From: Anaeromyxobacter sp. PSR-1
Lineage (GTDB): Bacteria > Myxococcota > Myxococcia > Myxococcales > Anaeromyxobacteraceae
Direction: 5' to 3'
Assembly (NCBI RefSeq): GCF_000964525.1
Contig: NZ_BAZG01000008.1
Location: 1 to 64,000 of the forward strand
Length of the DNA: 64,000 nt
The translations under genes and the position numbers were made by a program. The notes beneath the pieces are model-generated. The model saw only the letters and a program-made list of their open reading frames with translations, was not told the DNA's origin and did not search any database. Every line of letters begins with the position of its first letter. The first letter of the stretch is position 1. Below are positions 33,853 through 43,053 of the stretch, piece by piece.

Positions 33853-35964
33853 TCACCGCGCGGGCCGCTCGACCAGCACCAGATCCGAGCGCTCCTGCAC
33901 CTGCTCCAGCACCAGCTCGCGGCCGTCGGGCGACACGTCGAAGTCGCGGACGTCGAAGTCCGGCGGCAGCACGACCAGCGGGCGCGACGCGCCCGAGGCG
34001 AGGTCCACCGCGGCGAGGCGCTTGCGGCGGATCTCGCCCCGCAGCACCGCGATCGACCGCCCGCCGGGGAGGAACGCGACGTGCCGCTCCCCGCGCGTCA
34101 GGGTGAGCGGGGGCATCCGGTGCGCGCTCCCGTCGGCGTTCACCGCCTTCAGCGGGAAGGTGGTGCCGACGTCCGCGCCGGTGAACGCGAGGAGATCGCC
34201 GGCGGGCGACCAGGCCGGATCCGCCGAAGGCTCGGCCACCAGCGGCGCGGGCGCGCCGCCCTCGAGCGGCACCCGGAACAGCCTCGGCGCGCCGTCCACG
34301 ATGGCGCCGACCGCGAGCGAGGTCCCGTCCGGCATCCACGCCGGCGCGCCCGCGAGCTGGAGCGCGTCGGTGACCACGCGCCCGCCGGTGCCGTCCGCGT
34401 CCACCACGCGGAGGCGGGTCCGCCCGCCCTCGCGCGTCCAGAACGCGATCCGCCGCCCGTCCCTGCGGACCGCCGGTGCGCCGGCGATCCGCGCCCCGGG
34501 CTGGCTCCAGAGCTCCGTGCTGGCGCCGTCCTGCAGCTTCCACAGGCCGTCGCCGGCGCCCTTCGCCGAGACGTAGACGAGGTAGCCGGGGCCGAGCCGC
34601 GGAGCCCACCCGGTCCCGGTGGTCAGCGGGATCGGCCGCGCGTCGGCGAGGTCCGCGTGCTCCGGTCCGAGCGCCACGCGCCAGAGCGTGCGCTTCGGGC
34701 TCGCCTGCGTGAGGACCAGGCGCCGCCCGTCCGCGCTCGCCGCGAGCGAGGTGTACCGCTCGGCGCCCGTCCCCACGCGCCGCGCCACCCTGCCCTCGAC
34801 GTCGAGCGCGTGCAGCCACGGCCCGGAGCCGTCGGCGTCGGTGGCGAGGTAGAGCAGCGTCCGCGCGTCCGCGAACACGGGGTGGCTGACCACGCCGTCG
34901 TGGTGGGTCAGGCGCTCCGGCGCGCTGCCGTCCGGCCGGATCCGCCACAGGTCGAGGCGGTCCGGGAGCGCCCCCTGCACGAAGTACACGAACGCCTGAT
35001 CCGGCGCCCAGGTCTGGAAGTGCGCGTGCAGGCCCGCCGGCGCGGAGAAGATCCGGCGGCCCTCGTGCAGCCGGCCGGCCTCGCTCACGTACATCGGATC
35101 GCCCGGGCCCGGCGTGTGGTGGACGAGGCGCGTGCCGTCGCGCGTCCAGGCGTACTCCGCCGCGCCCTCCAGGTACGGCCGCGGGGGACCGCCCAGCAGC
35201 GGCACCGCCCAGATGCCGATGTCCGGCGGGTCCGAGCCGGTGCGGCCGCGGGCCCAGAACGTCACCAGCGAGCCGTCCGGCGAGAAGCCCAGCGCCCGGA
35301 TCGACGGGTTCACCAGCTCGGGCGCGCTGCCGCGCGTCAGGTCCAGGAACTGCCCGGAGCCGACCTGCGTGAGCCACACGTCCACGCGCCCGGCCCGGTC
35401 CGACAGGAACGCGACGAAGCGCCCGTCGGCGGAGATCGCGGCCGCCTGCTCGACGCCGCCGAAGTCGGTCAGCGGCACGAAGCGGGCGCCGGCCAGCGGA
35501 TCGCGCGTCGAGGCGGCGCGCCGCTGGACGAGCCAGGTCGCGCCCGCTCCGACCGCGGCGGCCGCGGCGACGGCCGCCGCGAGCAGGACCGCCGCCCGCG
35601 AGGCCCCCGCGAACCCGCTCGCCGCCGGCCCGCCGCCGGCCGGCTCGAGGGGGGCCGCCGTCCCCGCGTCGCCGGCGGGTTCCCCCTCCGGACCGGCGCC
35701 CGGGAGCGTCCCCTCGCCCGGTGCGCCGCCCGCCGCCCCGGCGCTCCGGCGGCGCGCCCACGCGTCGAGATCGGAGCGAAACGCGTAGACCGAGCCGAGC
35801 TTGTCGTGCAGGTGCCGGTGGACCGGCATGCCCTCGCGCCGCTCCCAGCGCTGCACGGTGGTGACGTCGCGGCGCAGGTAGGCCGCGATCTCCTTCCACG
35901 ACTCGAGCCGGTCCGACGCGGGACGCGCCGCGCCGGAGGCCCCTCCGGGAGTCGAGTCGGGCAT
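33853..35964 (-). CDS. HTH / transmembrane / TolB-type beta-propeller protein (membrane-bound regulator)
   Basis: 703 residues. Residues ~20-72 are a MerR/excisionase-type HTH: WKEIAAYLRRDVTTVQRWER and KLGSVYAFRSDLDAWARRR. A Gly/Ala/Pro-rich linker (75-125) leads to one hydrophobic helix (~127-152, AVLLAAAVAAAAAVGAGATW). The rest is a six-to-eight-bladed PD40/TolB-like propeller with repeats such as ADGRFVAFLSD, SPDGSLVTFWARGR and RRDGRRIAFWTRE. The architecture suggests a CadC-like one-component regulator: DNA bound inside, propeller sensing outside. The next gene upstream encodes a haloperoxidase-like protein on the same strand, a possible target or partner. Confidence 0.8.
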   Translation of the reverse strand: MPDSTPGGASGAARPASDRLESWKEIAAYLRRDVTTVQRWERREGMPVHRHLHDKLGSVYAFRSDLDAWARRRSAGAAGGAPGEGTLPGAGPEGEPAGDAGTAAPLEPAGGGPAASGFAGASRAAVLLAAAVAAAAAVGAGATWLVQRRAASTRDPLAGARFVPLTDFGGVEQAAAISADGRFVAFLSDRAGRVDVWLTQVGSGQFLDLTRGSAPELVNPSIRALGFSPDGSLVTFWARGRTGSDPPDIGIWAVPLLGGPPRPYLEGAAEYAWTRDGTRLVHHTPGPGDPMYVSEAGRLHEGRRIFSAPAGLHAHFQTWAPDQAFVYFVQGALPDRLDLWRIRPDGSAPERLTHHDGVVSHPVFADARTLLYLATDADGSGPWLHALDVEGRVARRVGTGAERYTSLAASADGRRLVLTQASPKRTLWRVALGPEHADLADARPIPLTTGTGWAPRLGPGYLVYVSAKGAGDGLWKLQDGASTELWSQPGARIAGAPAVRRDGRRIAFWTREGGRTRLRVVDADGTGGRVVTDALQLAGAPAWMPDGTSLAVGAIVDGAPRLFRVPLEGGAPAPLVAEPSADPAWSPAGDLLAFTGADVGTTFPLKAVNADGSAHRMPPLTLTRGERHVAFLPGGRSIAVLRGEIRRKRLAAVDLASGASRPLVVLPPDFDVRDFDVSPDGRELVLEQVQERSDLVLVERPAR

Positions 35965-36098
35965 GGCCACCCCCCGCATCCGCCGGCCGCACCGACGGCG
36001 AGCCGGCGCCCGGGTATGTAGTCGGGGGGCGGTGCGCGCCGCAATCGGCGGCTCGCGCGACGCGGCCCGGCGACCGCGCCGCGCGAGACGGGCCCGGG

Positions 36099-37523
36099 TC
36101 ACTCGCAGGCGATGCCGAAGCGGCCGCAGAGCGCGTCGTCCGTCACGTCGCGGATCCAGCGCGCCGACTGCTCCATCGTCGTGCGGAGGTGCAGCCCTCC
36201 CCACACCCGCGCGTCGGCGTTCTCGTCGGGGATGGCCGCGAGCGACGCGTACCTGCGCGACGGCACCTGCGGCCAGCCGGCGACCTGGCTGCCGGTGCTC
36301 GTCAGCGTGACCGGCATGTCGCCGAACAGCAGCCGGAGCGCGGTGGCCATGGCGCTCCCGTAGCACCCGTGCCCGGCCGGATACTCGGGGTGGTTCGCGC
36401 GGACGAGCGGCGTCCAGAGCGGCTCCGGCTCGGTCCGCCGGTTGCCGTCCTCGTCGGCGCGCTGGATGGCCTGGAACGGACGCCAGCTCAGGTAGTGGTA
36501 CTTGCTCTCGAAGCACGCGAGCATGGCCTCGCCCCCGGCCACGCCGATGGCGGCGAGCGCCCGCGCCGTCTCGAGCTCGTCGAGGTCCCGCGCGGCCACC
36601 AGGTCGCGGGTGTTGCGCTGCCAGAGCGTGAAGCCGCTCTCCGTCCAGAACTGGACGACGTCGGTCATCGCGGCGGTTCGCGCGGCGCTCTCCTTGCGCC
36701 CGTACTCCCTCACCTCGGCGAGCGCGTCCGCGTACCTCGCCGAGCGCAGGTTCGGCGGCGGCGGCGCCCGGCGGGCCCCCGGCGACGCCGCGGTCAGCGG
36801 CATCACGAACGCCATGGCGTAGTCGGAGGCGCCGGCGGTCGCGTACGCGTTCGCGACCGGGGTCGCCTGCCACACGCCGGGGTCGGCGGGCGGGTTCGCG
36901 AACGCCGCCGCGTCGTAGAAGTGATCGCCGCTCCTCGCGGCCAGCACCGCCTGGGCGGCCGCCTCGCCCACCGCGACGCCGCCCGCCTTGGCCGCGCCGT
37001 CCGGGATGGCGGCGAGGAACGCCGTGTACCGGTCCTGGAACGCGGTGCGCGACGTTCCCGCGTTCACGCGCGTGATGCCGACCCGGTACGCCGCGGTCGC
37101 GACGGCGGCGTCGAGGTCCGCGCCCGCCGGCGCGGGGACCGGCGCGAGGAACGGCGGGTACCGCCCCCGGATCGCCACCACGGCGTCGTACACCGCGACC
37201 TGGATGAGCGACGCGGTGTAGGCCTGCGCGGCGTTCCCGCGGCCGGGGAACCCGGCGACCAGGTCCTGCGCGTAGGCGTGCCAGGTCGTGACCGCGTTCG
37301 CGGCGAGCACGGCGGACCGGCTCGCCGCCGGCGGCCCGGCCGCCGCCTCGTCCGCGGCGAGGCACGCGGTGGCGAGCCAGCCGAGCGCGAGCGCCGCACA
37401 TCGGCGCCGGGCGATCGTCCTCGCCTTCTTCCCCGGCGGGGCCGCGCCCGCGACGGCGGGCGAAGGCGTCCGGGGAACACGCTGCGCGATGCTGCACGGA
37501 ACCAGCTCAGGGGCCTCTCGCAT
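36099..37523 (-). CDS. Vanadium-dependent haloperoxidase/PAP2-superfamily secreted protein
   Basis: 474 residues. After a signal (RRCAALALGWLATACLA, ending either as a lipoprotein at Cys or cleaved), the body is the bacterial VHPO-like type: VYDAVVAIRGRYPPF, GEAAAQAVLAAR, KYHYLSWRPFQAIQ, EYPAGHGCYGSAMATAL and DARVWGGLHLRTTMEQS. These supply the Lys, Arg, Gly-His, Arg and His that bind vanadate; the usual serine before Gly-His is alanine. It could be a halogenating peroxidase or an acid phosphatase. GAGGAGG nine bases before ATG 37523 fixes the start. Confidence 0.75.
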   Translation of the reverse strand: MREAPELVPCSIAQRVPRTPSPAVAGAAPPGKKARTIARRRCAALALGWLATACLAADEAAAGPPAASRSAVLAANAVTTWHAYAQDLVAGFPGRGNAAQAYTASLIQVAVYDAVVAIRGRYPPFLAPVPAPAGADLDAAVATAAYRVGITRVNAGTSRTAFQDRYTAFLAAIPDGAAKAGGVAVGEAAAQAVLAARSGDHFYDAAAFANPPADPGVWQATPVANAYATAGASDYAMAFVMPLTAASPGARRAPPPPNLRSARYADALAEVREYGRKESAARTAAMTDVVQFWTESGFTLWQRNTRDLVAARDLDELETARALAAIGVAGGEAMLACFESKYHYLSWRPFQAIQRADEDGNRRTEPEPLWTPLVRANHPEYPAGHGCYGSAMATALRLLFGDMPVTLTSTGSQVAGWPQVPSRRYASLAAIPDENADARVWGGLHLRTTMEQSARWIRDVTDDALCGRFGIACE

Positions 37524-37774
37524 GACCGGCTTCCTCCTCGAGGGCTCGTCTCGAGCCCGCGGCGGAAGCCTCGGGGCCGGATTGACCCCGGTCAACGCGC
37601 GATCGGCGGGATCGCCAGGGATCCCGCGCCCTGCCGTCGAACGCCGTCCATCGCCGTGCGAGCCGGGGTCGCGCGACCACCCCCTCGCGAGGCCCGCGAC
37701 GCGGGGCGCGCGGCCGGTTACAGCCTCCCGGCCAGGAGGGCGCCCGGCACCAGCATGGGCGCCAGGAGACGCCC

Positions 37775-38137
37775 ATGCCGACCCTCATCCGCGCGCCCAC
37801 GGTCGTCCCGGCGGCGGGCAGCAAGCCGAAGGTGATCCAGGAGTTCGTGGGCCGCGTGAACAGCGGCACCGAGGCGGTGAGCATCGCCCGGATGGTGAGC
37901 CCGGAGGGCTGGCGCGAGCCCGGGCAGACGCCCGAGTTCGACGAGTACACGCTGGTGCTCCGGGGGTCCCTGCGCGTGGAGAGCGCCTCGGGCGTGATCG
38001 ACGTCGGCGCCGGGCAGGCCGTGGTCGTCCCCCGCGGCGAATGGGTCCGCTACAGCACGCCCGCCGCGGAGGGGGCCGAGTACGTCGCCGTCTGCGCGCC
38101 GGCGTTCGCCCCCGAGCTCGTGCACCGCGACGCGTGA
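37775..38137 (+). CDS. Cupin domain protein (small)
   Basis: 120 residues. A single cupin with weak motif 1 (PEFDEYTLVLRGSLRVESA, lacking the His pair) and motif 2 (VVVPRGEWVRYSTPAAEGAEYVAVC). Few metal-binding histidines remain, so it may bind ligand without metal. Function unknown. It diverges from the haloperoxidase-like gene and converges on nrfA. Confidence 0.75.
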   Translation: MPTLIRAPTVVPAAGSKPKVIQEFVGRVNSGTEAVSIARMVSPEGWREPGQTPEFDEYTLVLRGSLRVESASGVIDVGAGQAVVVPRGEWVRYSTPAAEGAEYVAVCAPAFAPELVHRDA

Positions 38138-38158
38138 CGGCGCACGGGCGCGCCGCGA

Positions 38159-39829
38159 CTACCTGCGCTGCGTCCCGGGGACGGCCGCCGCCGACGCGGT
38201 GGTCCCGGCGGCGAGCCGCGTGGCCTTCACCTCCGCCTCGCGCGAGAGGTCGATCGACTCGCCCAGGATCCGGGCCAGCTCCTGCGGCGCGTGGAAGCCC
38301 ATCGAGTTCTCGGCCGCCACGAAGTCGAGGCGCCACTGCGCGGCGCGCTGCAGGTTCTCGAGCTCCTGCAGCGCCGGCGTCTTCGCGATCACCTCGCGCC
38401 ACGAGGCGAGCAGGTTGGCCTTCACCTCGGCGCCCATCTTCTTGTCCTGCTCCTCCTTCGGCGCCTTCTGGAACGCGTCCTGCTTCTCGAGCGTCTCCTT
38501 CGCCTTGGCGGTGGCCGCGGCGAGGTTCCGCTCGTCGTAGGGCTTCCGCACCGCCACGATGGCGTCGATCATCGCCACGGCGGCGTTGCCGGCGCGGGTG
38601 AGCAGCGCGAAGTGCCGGTCCTGGATGGCGAGCACGCGCGCCTTCAGCTCGTCGTCGGTCAGGGGGTGGCAGGTCGCGCAGGCGCGGTTCGGCTGGAGCA
38701 GCGGGCTGCGCACCCAGTGGTCGGAGTACTTCTGCGCGCCCTCGCGCTTGTACGGCATGTGGCAGTCGGCGCAGGTGACGCCGCTGCGCGCGTGGATGCC
38801 CTGGCTCCACACCTCGAACTCGGGGTGCTGCGCCTTCAGCACCTCGAACCCGGTCTCGGCGTGCACCCAGTCCTTGAAGCGCTGCCCCTTCACCTGCAGG
38901 TTGTCGTAGAGGTGCTCGGCGTTCTCGACCTTGAGCCCCTCGGCCCACGGGAACAGCAGCGTCATGCCCTTGCCGCAGAAGTACTCGACGTGGCACTGGC
39001 CGCACACGTAGGCGCGGCGCTCCTGGCGCGTGGAGTCGAGGTTCGGATCGTAGGGCTTCGACCGGTCGCCCTTGCGCCAGCGCTCGATCGAGGGGAGGTG
39101 CGGCACCTCCGCCGAGCCCGCCGCCAGCTTCTGGATGCCGGCGATGAAGCCGGGGCGCGAGACCCGCACCTCCATCGACGCCGGGTCGTGGCAGTCCACG
39201 CAGGAGACCGGGTGCGCCTTGCCGCCGCCCATGTCCTCCAGGGCCTTGTGCGCGTCCCAGTAGCCCATCTCCGCCACCTTCGCGAGGCCGGCCTGGAGCT
39301 GCTCGGCCGGCGAGCCCTGCGGCGCCGCCTCCTTCCCGAGCTTGCGGTACAGCGGCATGATCGAGCCGTGGCAGTGGAGGCAGTTGCCGGACTGCTTCCC
39401 CTCGCCCGGGACGTTGCGCTTGGTGATCTCCTGGTCCTTCAGCATGAAGGCGTGGCCGCGGCGGTCGCGGTAGTCCACCGCGAACAGGTAGCCGGCGAAG
39501 ACGCGCTTCAGCCAGGGATCGCGCTCCGCCTTCTGCGGCGCCATCTCGCCCTCGGCGGTGCCGATCGCGCCGCCGTACTTCGTGCTCGTCCGCTCGGCGG
39601 TGCGCTTGTAGTCGTCGAACTCGCGGGGCCAGTTCTTGCCCCACTTGGCCGGGTCGGTGTCGTCCTCCCCGACCTCGACCACCCGCACGTACGAGAAGCG
39701 CGCCTCGGACTTCTTCTCGCTGATGTTCACCAGCAGCATCGCGACGCCCACCGCGACCAGGGCGAACACCCCGGCCACGAGCGCGATGAGCAGCGCGCGG
39801 TTCTTGGTGGGCTGGGTCTCGGCGGGCAT
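38159..39829 (-). CDS. nrfA: Ammonia-forming cytochrome c nitrite reductase NrfA
   Basis: 556 residues with an uncleaved N-terminal helix (12-34). Five heme sites are CLHCH (150-154), CVDCH (210-214), CGQCH (276-280), CADCH (353-357) and CATCH (384-388). By alignment the first is the active-site heme, where most NrfA have CxxCK; here the proximal ligand would be histidine. The catalytic residues remain: Arg in DYRDRRGHA, Tyr 283 in CHVEY and His 335 in LKAQHPE. It reduces nitrite to ammonium in the periplasm, taking electrons from NrfH, encoded 40 bp upstream. Confidence 0.95.
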   Translation of the reverse strand: MPAETQPTKNRALLIALVAGVFALVAVGVAMLLVNISEKKSEARFSYVRVVEVGEDDTDPAKWGKNWPREFDDYKRTAERTSTKYGGAIGTAEGEMAPQKAERDPWLKRVFAGYLFAVDYRDRRGHAFMLKDQEITKRNVPGEGKQSGNCLHCHGSIMPLYRKLGKEAAPQGSPAEQLQAGLAKVAEMGYWDAHKALEDMGGGKAHPVSCVDCHDPASMEVRVSRPGFIAGIQKLAAGSAEVPHLPSIERWRKGDRSKPYDPNLDSTRQERRAYVCGQCHVEYFCGKGMTLLFPWAEGLKVENAEHLYDNLQVKGQRFKDWVHAETGFEVLKAQHPEFEVWSQGIHARSGVTCADCHMPYKREGAQKYSDHWVRSPLLQPNRACATCHPLTDDELKARVLAIQDRHFALLTRAGNAAVAMIDAIVAVRKPYDERNLAAATAKAKETLEKQDAFQKAPKEEQDKKMGAEVKANLLASWREVIAKTPALQELENLQRAAQWRLDFVAAENSMGFHAPQELARILGESIDLSREAEVKATRLAAGTTASAAAVPGTQRR

Positions 39830-39869
39830 GGCGTGCTCCTTCTCCGGGGCTGCGGGACGGACGGGCGGA

Positions 39870-40325
39870 TCAGCGGAGGTGGCCCACGTTGCGGTGGCAC
39901 CGCACGCAGGAGACGTCGCCCCCGTGCGCGATGTCCTCGACCACGGCGGCGTGGCAGCGGCGGCAGTTGTCCTCCACCACCTGGGCGCTCTCGGGGCGGG
40001 CCTTGATGGCGTCGGGGTATCCCCCCATCGTGAACGCCATCGAGTGGTGATAGCCGTTGGTGGCCTTCACCCAGTACTTCGAGACGAAGGCCGCGGGGGT
40101 GTGGCAGTCGTTGCAGGTCGCGACGGCGTGGTGCGTGCCCGCCAGCCACCCGGCGTAGTGGCCTTCCATCACGTGGCAGTTGGCGCAGGTCCTCGGGTCG
40201 TTCCCGAGGTACGAGGAGCCCTTCGCGTAGTCGAACGCGAAGGCGCCGAGCCCGAGCGCCAGCCCGGCGGTGGCCGCCAGCACGAGCGACAGCGGGAACA
40301 CGGACAGTCCGCGGCTCGATGGCAT
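39870..40325 (-). CDS. nrfH: Tetraheme quinol dehydrogenase NrfH
   Basis: 151 residues: an N-terminal helix (about 8-32) and four CxxCH sites, CANCH, CNDCH, CRRCH and CVRCH. This is the NapC/NirT family member that oxidises menaquinol and passes electrons to Nrf[15 protein letters not shown] holds the methionine and histidines near heme 1. ATG 40325 has GAGGG a few bases upstream; a longer open frame to 40379 is set aside because the membrane anchor starts right after it. First gene of nrfHA. Confidence 0.93.
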   Translation of the reverse strand: MPSSRGLSVFPLSLVLAATAGLALGLGAFAFDYAKGSSYLGNDPRTCANCHVMEGHYAGWLAGTHHAVATCNDCHTPAAFVSKYWVKATNGYHHSMAFTMGGYPDAIKARPESAQVVEDNCRRCHAAVVEDIAHGGDVSCVRCHRNVGHLR

Positions 40326-40491
40326 GGACCCTCGAACGTCGCCCTCCGGTGGGCGCACGCATCCGGCGATTGCCCGCAAGGTAGCGCGCCTCGGGCCCGG
40401 AGACGGGTGCTTCAGTCGGGGATGCGCAAAAGGGACGCAGGGGTTCCCCGGCGGGGCGGTCCGCGGGGCGGCCGCGCGGCGGCCCGGGTGG

Positions 40492-42198
40492 TCAGCGGCT
40501 CGCCCGGGCGTCCCACTTCCCCTCGCGCCGGAGCGCCTCGACCAGCTCGCGGGCGCGCTCGCGCAGGACGACGTAGTCCACCTTCGCGACGCGGTTCAGC
40601 GGCAGCGTCCCGGTGGACACCACCTCCACGTGGCTGGGGCGGGCGTACGAGGCGATGCCGTCGCAGGCGGCGTGGACGTCCTCGGGCGTGACGGTCGCGT
40701 CGGGCGCCGCCTCCACGAACAGCACGATCGCCTCCGACCAGCGCGCGTGCTCGACGCCCACGCAGGCGGCCGCGGCCACCCTGCCCGGCAGCGCCGAGAC
40801 GACGTGGTTCTCCACGTCGCCCGGGAACACCTGGAAGCCCTTCGGCTTGATGACGAGCTTGGCGCGGCCGGCGAGCCGGAGCCCGCGCGCCGGGTCGTAG
40901 CTGCCGAGGTCGCCCGTGTAGCAGACGCCGTCCCTCGTGACCGCCTGCGCGGTGGCGGCCGGGTCGTTCAGGTAGCCGAGGAACACCTGCGGGCCCGAGA
41001 AGCAGATCTCGCCCACCGTCCCCGCCGGCAGCACGGGGCCGGCGTGCCCGTCCGCGGTCATGGGGCCGCGGATCGAGATGGGGCAGAGCGGGGACTCGAA
41101 CCCGATGCCGCCGGCGAGGTCGTCGGCGCTCGCGCCCACGGCGGTGTAGGTGCAGAAGCCGGAGGTCTCGGTGAGCCCGAGGCCGGTGCCGATCTCCGGC
41201 GCCATGGCGCGGAGCCGGTCGAGGAACGCGCGCGGCACGCCCTGCCCGCCGTAGATGGCCGCGCGCAGGCTGGAGAGGTCGAGCTCGGCGTAGCGGCGGT
41301 GGCTCCACTCCGCGTTGAACAGCGCCGGGATCTGCCCGACCACGGTGACCCGGTGCTCGGCGATGGCCTCCAGGCTCTTCAGCGCGTCGAACACGTGCAG
41401 GAGCACCGAGGTGATGCCCTCGTACAGCGCGGTGCCGAGCAGCTCGGTGGTGCAGCCCACGTGCGAGGGCGGGAGGTTCACCAGCAGCCGGTCGTCCGCC
41501 CGGAGGTCGAACCCGACGGTGAGCCCGACGTTCTGGACGAGGATGCTCTCGTGGCAGAGCAGGGCCGGCTTGGGCGAGCCGGTCGAGCCGGTGGTGAAGA
41601 TGATGAGGCACCCGTCGCGCTTGCCGACGCGGGCGCGCGCGCGCCGCACCGTGCCGAGGAGCTTCGCCTTCAGGTAGTCGAGCTTGATGCGGCGGGTGAA
41701 GTCCTTCACCCAGGTGGCGCCGGGGAGGATGCCGTCCGGCTCCTTCTGGAACTGCACCCAGTCGCGCACGCCGGGGAACTTCCCGACCACCTCCTGGAGC
41801 ACCGGCAGGAGCGCGGGCGCGCCGACGAAGAAATAGCCCCTCGGCCGGAGCTTCTCGAAGGCGGCCCGGAGCTCGCCCGCGCGCAGCCGCAGGTCGAGCG
41901 GGGCGAGGATCACGCCGACGCGGTAGCAGGCGACGAGCAGGAAGACGTGCTCCTTGAGCAGCGGCAGGCTGGTGGCGACGACGTCGCCCTTGCGGTACCC
42001 CGCGGCGAGCAGGCGCGCCGCGAACGCGTCGGCGGCGGTGTCGAGCTGCTTCCAGGTGACGGTCTCGCCGGTGTTGTGCTCGAGGAGCGCGACGGCCCCG
42101 GGCGCGCGGCGCGCGTGCTCGGCGACGCGATCGGCGATGTTCTCCGGGAGCCGCGCCGCGCGGTCGCGGCAGGCCTGGTCCTGGGCGGCGGTCTTCAT
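40492..42198 (-). CDS. AMP-forming acyl-CoA synthetase/ligase of unknown acid
   Basis: 568 residues. The adenylation motifs are IIFTTGSTGSPKPALLCHES, GLGLTETSGF, CYTGDLGSYDPARGLRLAGR and, near the end, LPLNRVAKVDY with the catalytic lysine. The P-loop has TTGSTG rather than TSGTTG. It would activate a carboxylic acid to the acyl-adenylate and CoA thioester; the substrate cannot be told. The rather short central core and GFQVFPGDVENH resemble ligases acting on medium-chain or aromatic acids. It lies upstream of nrfH on the same strand with a 166-bp gap, probably its own transcript. Confidence 0.85.
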   Translation of the reverse strand: MKTAAQDQACRDRAARLPENIADRVAEHARRAPGAVALLEHNTGETVTWKQLDTAADAFAARLLAAGYRKGDVVATSLPLLKEHVFLLVACYRVGVILAPLDLRLRAGELRAAFEKLRPRGYFFVGAPALLPVLQEVVGKFPGVRDWVQFQKEPDGILPGATWVKDFTRRIKLDYLKAKLLGTVRRARARVGKRDGCLIIFTTGSTGSPKPALLCHESILVQNVGLTVGFDLRADDRLLVNLPPSHVGCTTELLGTALYEGITSVLLHVFDALKSLEAIAEHRVTVVGQIPALFNAEWSHRRYAELDLSSLRAAIYGGQGVPRAFLDRLRAMAPEIGTGLGLTETSGFCTYTAVGASADDLAGGIGFESPLCPISIRGPMTADGHAGPVLPAGTVGEICFSGPQVFLGYLNDPAATAQAVTRDGVCYTGDLGSYDPARGLRLAGRAKLVIKPKGFQVFPGDVENHVVSALPGRVAAAACVGVEHARWSEAIVLFVEAAPDATVTPEDVHAACDGIASYARPSHVEVVSTGTLPLNRVAKVDYVVLRERARELVEALRREGKWDARASR

Positions 42199-42279
42199 GG
42201 CGGGGCGTTCTAGCGCAATCCGGGCGGCCCGGCGAGCGCCGCGGGCGCGAGGTCGACATCGCCGCGGGCCGGGGCGAAG

Positions 42280-43047
42280 ATGCCGCGCATGCGAGCCCCG
42301 CGCCCGGCCGGCCCCCGAGGATGGTCGCTGCGGCGCCTGCTCCGCGCGCGCGAGCTCGTCACGGTGGCGCTGGTGGCGCTGGCGGCGGGCGGGCTCTGGC
42401 TCTTCCTCGAGGTGGCCGAGGCGATCCGCCACGACGAGGTCCGCTCGCTCGACCGGGCGGTGCTCCTCGCCCTGCGCGATCCCGCGGACCCCGCCGAGCC
42501 GCTCGGCCCGCGCTGGGTGGAGGAGATGGGCCGCGACCTGACCGCGCTGGGCGGCACCGCCGTGCTCACGCTGGTCTCGCTCGCCGCGGTGCTGTTCCTG
42601 TGGATGGCGCGCCGCCCGCGCTCGGTGGCGCTGCTCGCGGTGGCGATCGCCGGCGGACAGGCCTTGAGCCTGGTCCTGAAGCACGGCTACGCCCGGCCGC
42701 GGCCGGACCTCGTGCCGCACGGCTCCTACGTGTACACGGCGAGCTTCCCGAGCGGCCACTCGATGATGTCGGCCGTGGTCTACCTGACGCTGGGCGCGCT
42801 CCTCGCCCGCGTGCTGCCGCGCCGCCGCATGAAGCTCCTCGTCATGGCCTGCGCGCTCGGGGCCACCCTGCTCACCGGCGCGAGCCGCGTGTACCTGGGC
42901 GTGCACTGGCCCACCGACGTGATCGCGGGGTGGGCCGTCGGCGGGAGCTGGGCGGTGGCCTGCTGGCTGGCCGCCGACCTCCTCGACCGGCGCCGCGCGC
43001 GCGGCACGCCGCCGGAGGGGAGCGGCCCCGGGTCGGAGGAGGCGTAG
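42280..43047 (+). CDS. PAP2 family membrane phosphatase
   Basis: 255 residues with about six hydrophobic helices. The three PAP2 motifs are KHGYARPRPD, PSGHSMMSAV and SRVYLGVHWPTDV, giving K/R, H and R-x6-HxxxD. Such enzymes dephosphorylate phosphatidic acid or undecaprenyl diphosphate at the membrane surface; the substrate here is open. ATG 42289 is an equally good start. It diverges from the acyl-CoA ligase gene and converges on the amylase gene 6 bp away. Confidence 0.9.
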   Translation: MPRMRAPRPAGPRGWSLRRLLRARELVTVALVALAAGGLWLFLEVAEAIRHDEVRSLDRAVLLALRDPADPAEPLGPRWVEEMGRDLTALGGTAVLTLVSLAAVLFLWMARRPRSVALLAVAIAGGQALSLVLKHGYARPRPDLVPHGSYVYTASFPSGHSMMSAVVYLTLGALLARVLPRRRMKLLVMACALGATLLTGASRVYLGVHWPTDVIAGWAVGGSWAVACWLAADLLDRRRARGTPPEGSGPGSEEA

Positions 43048-43053
43048 GCCGCG

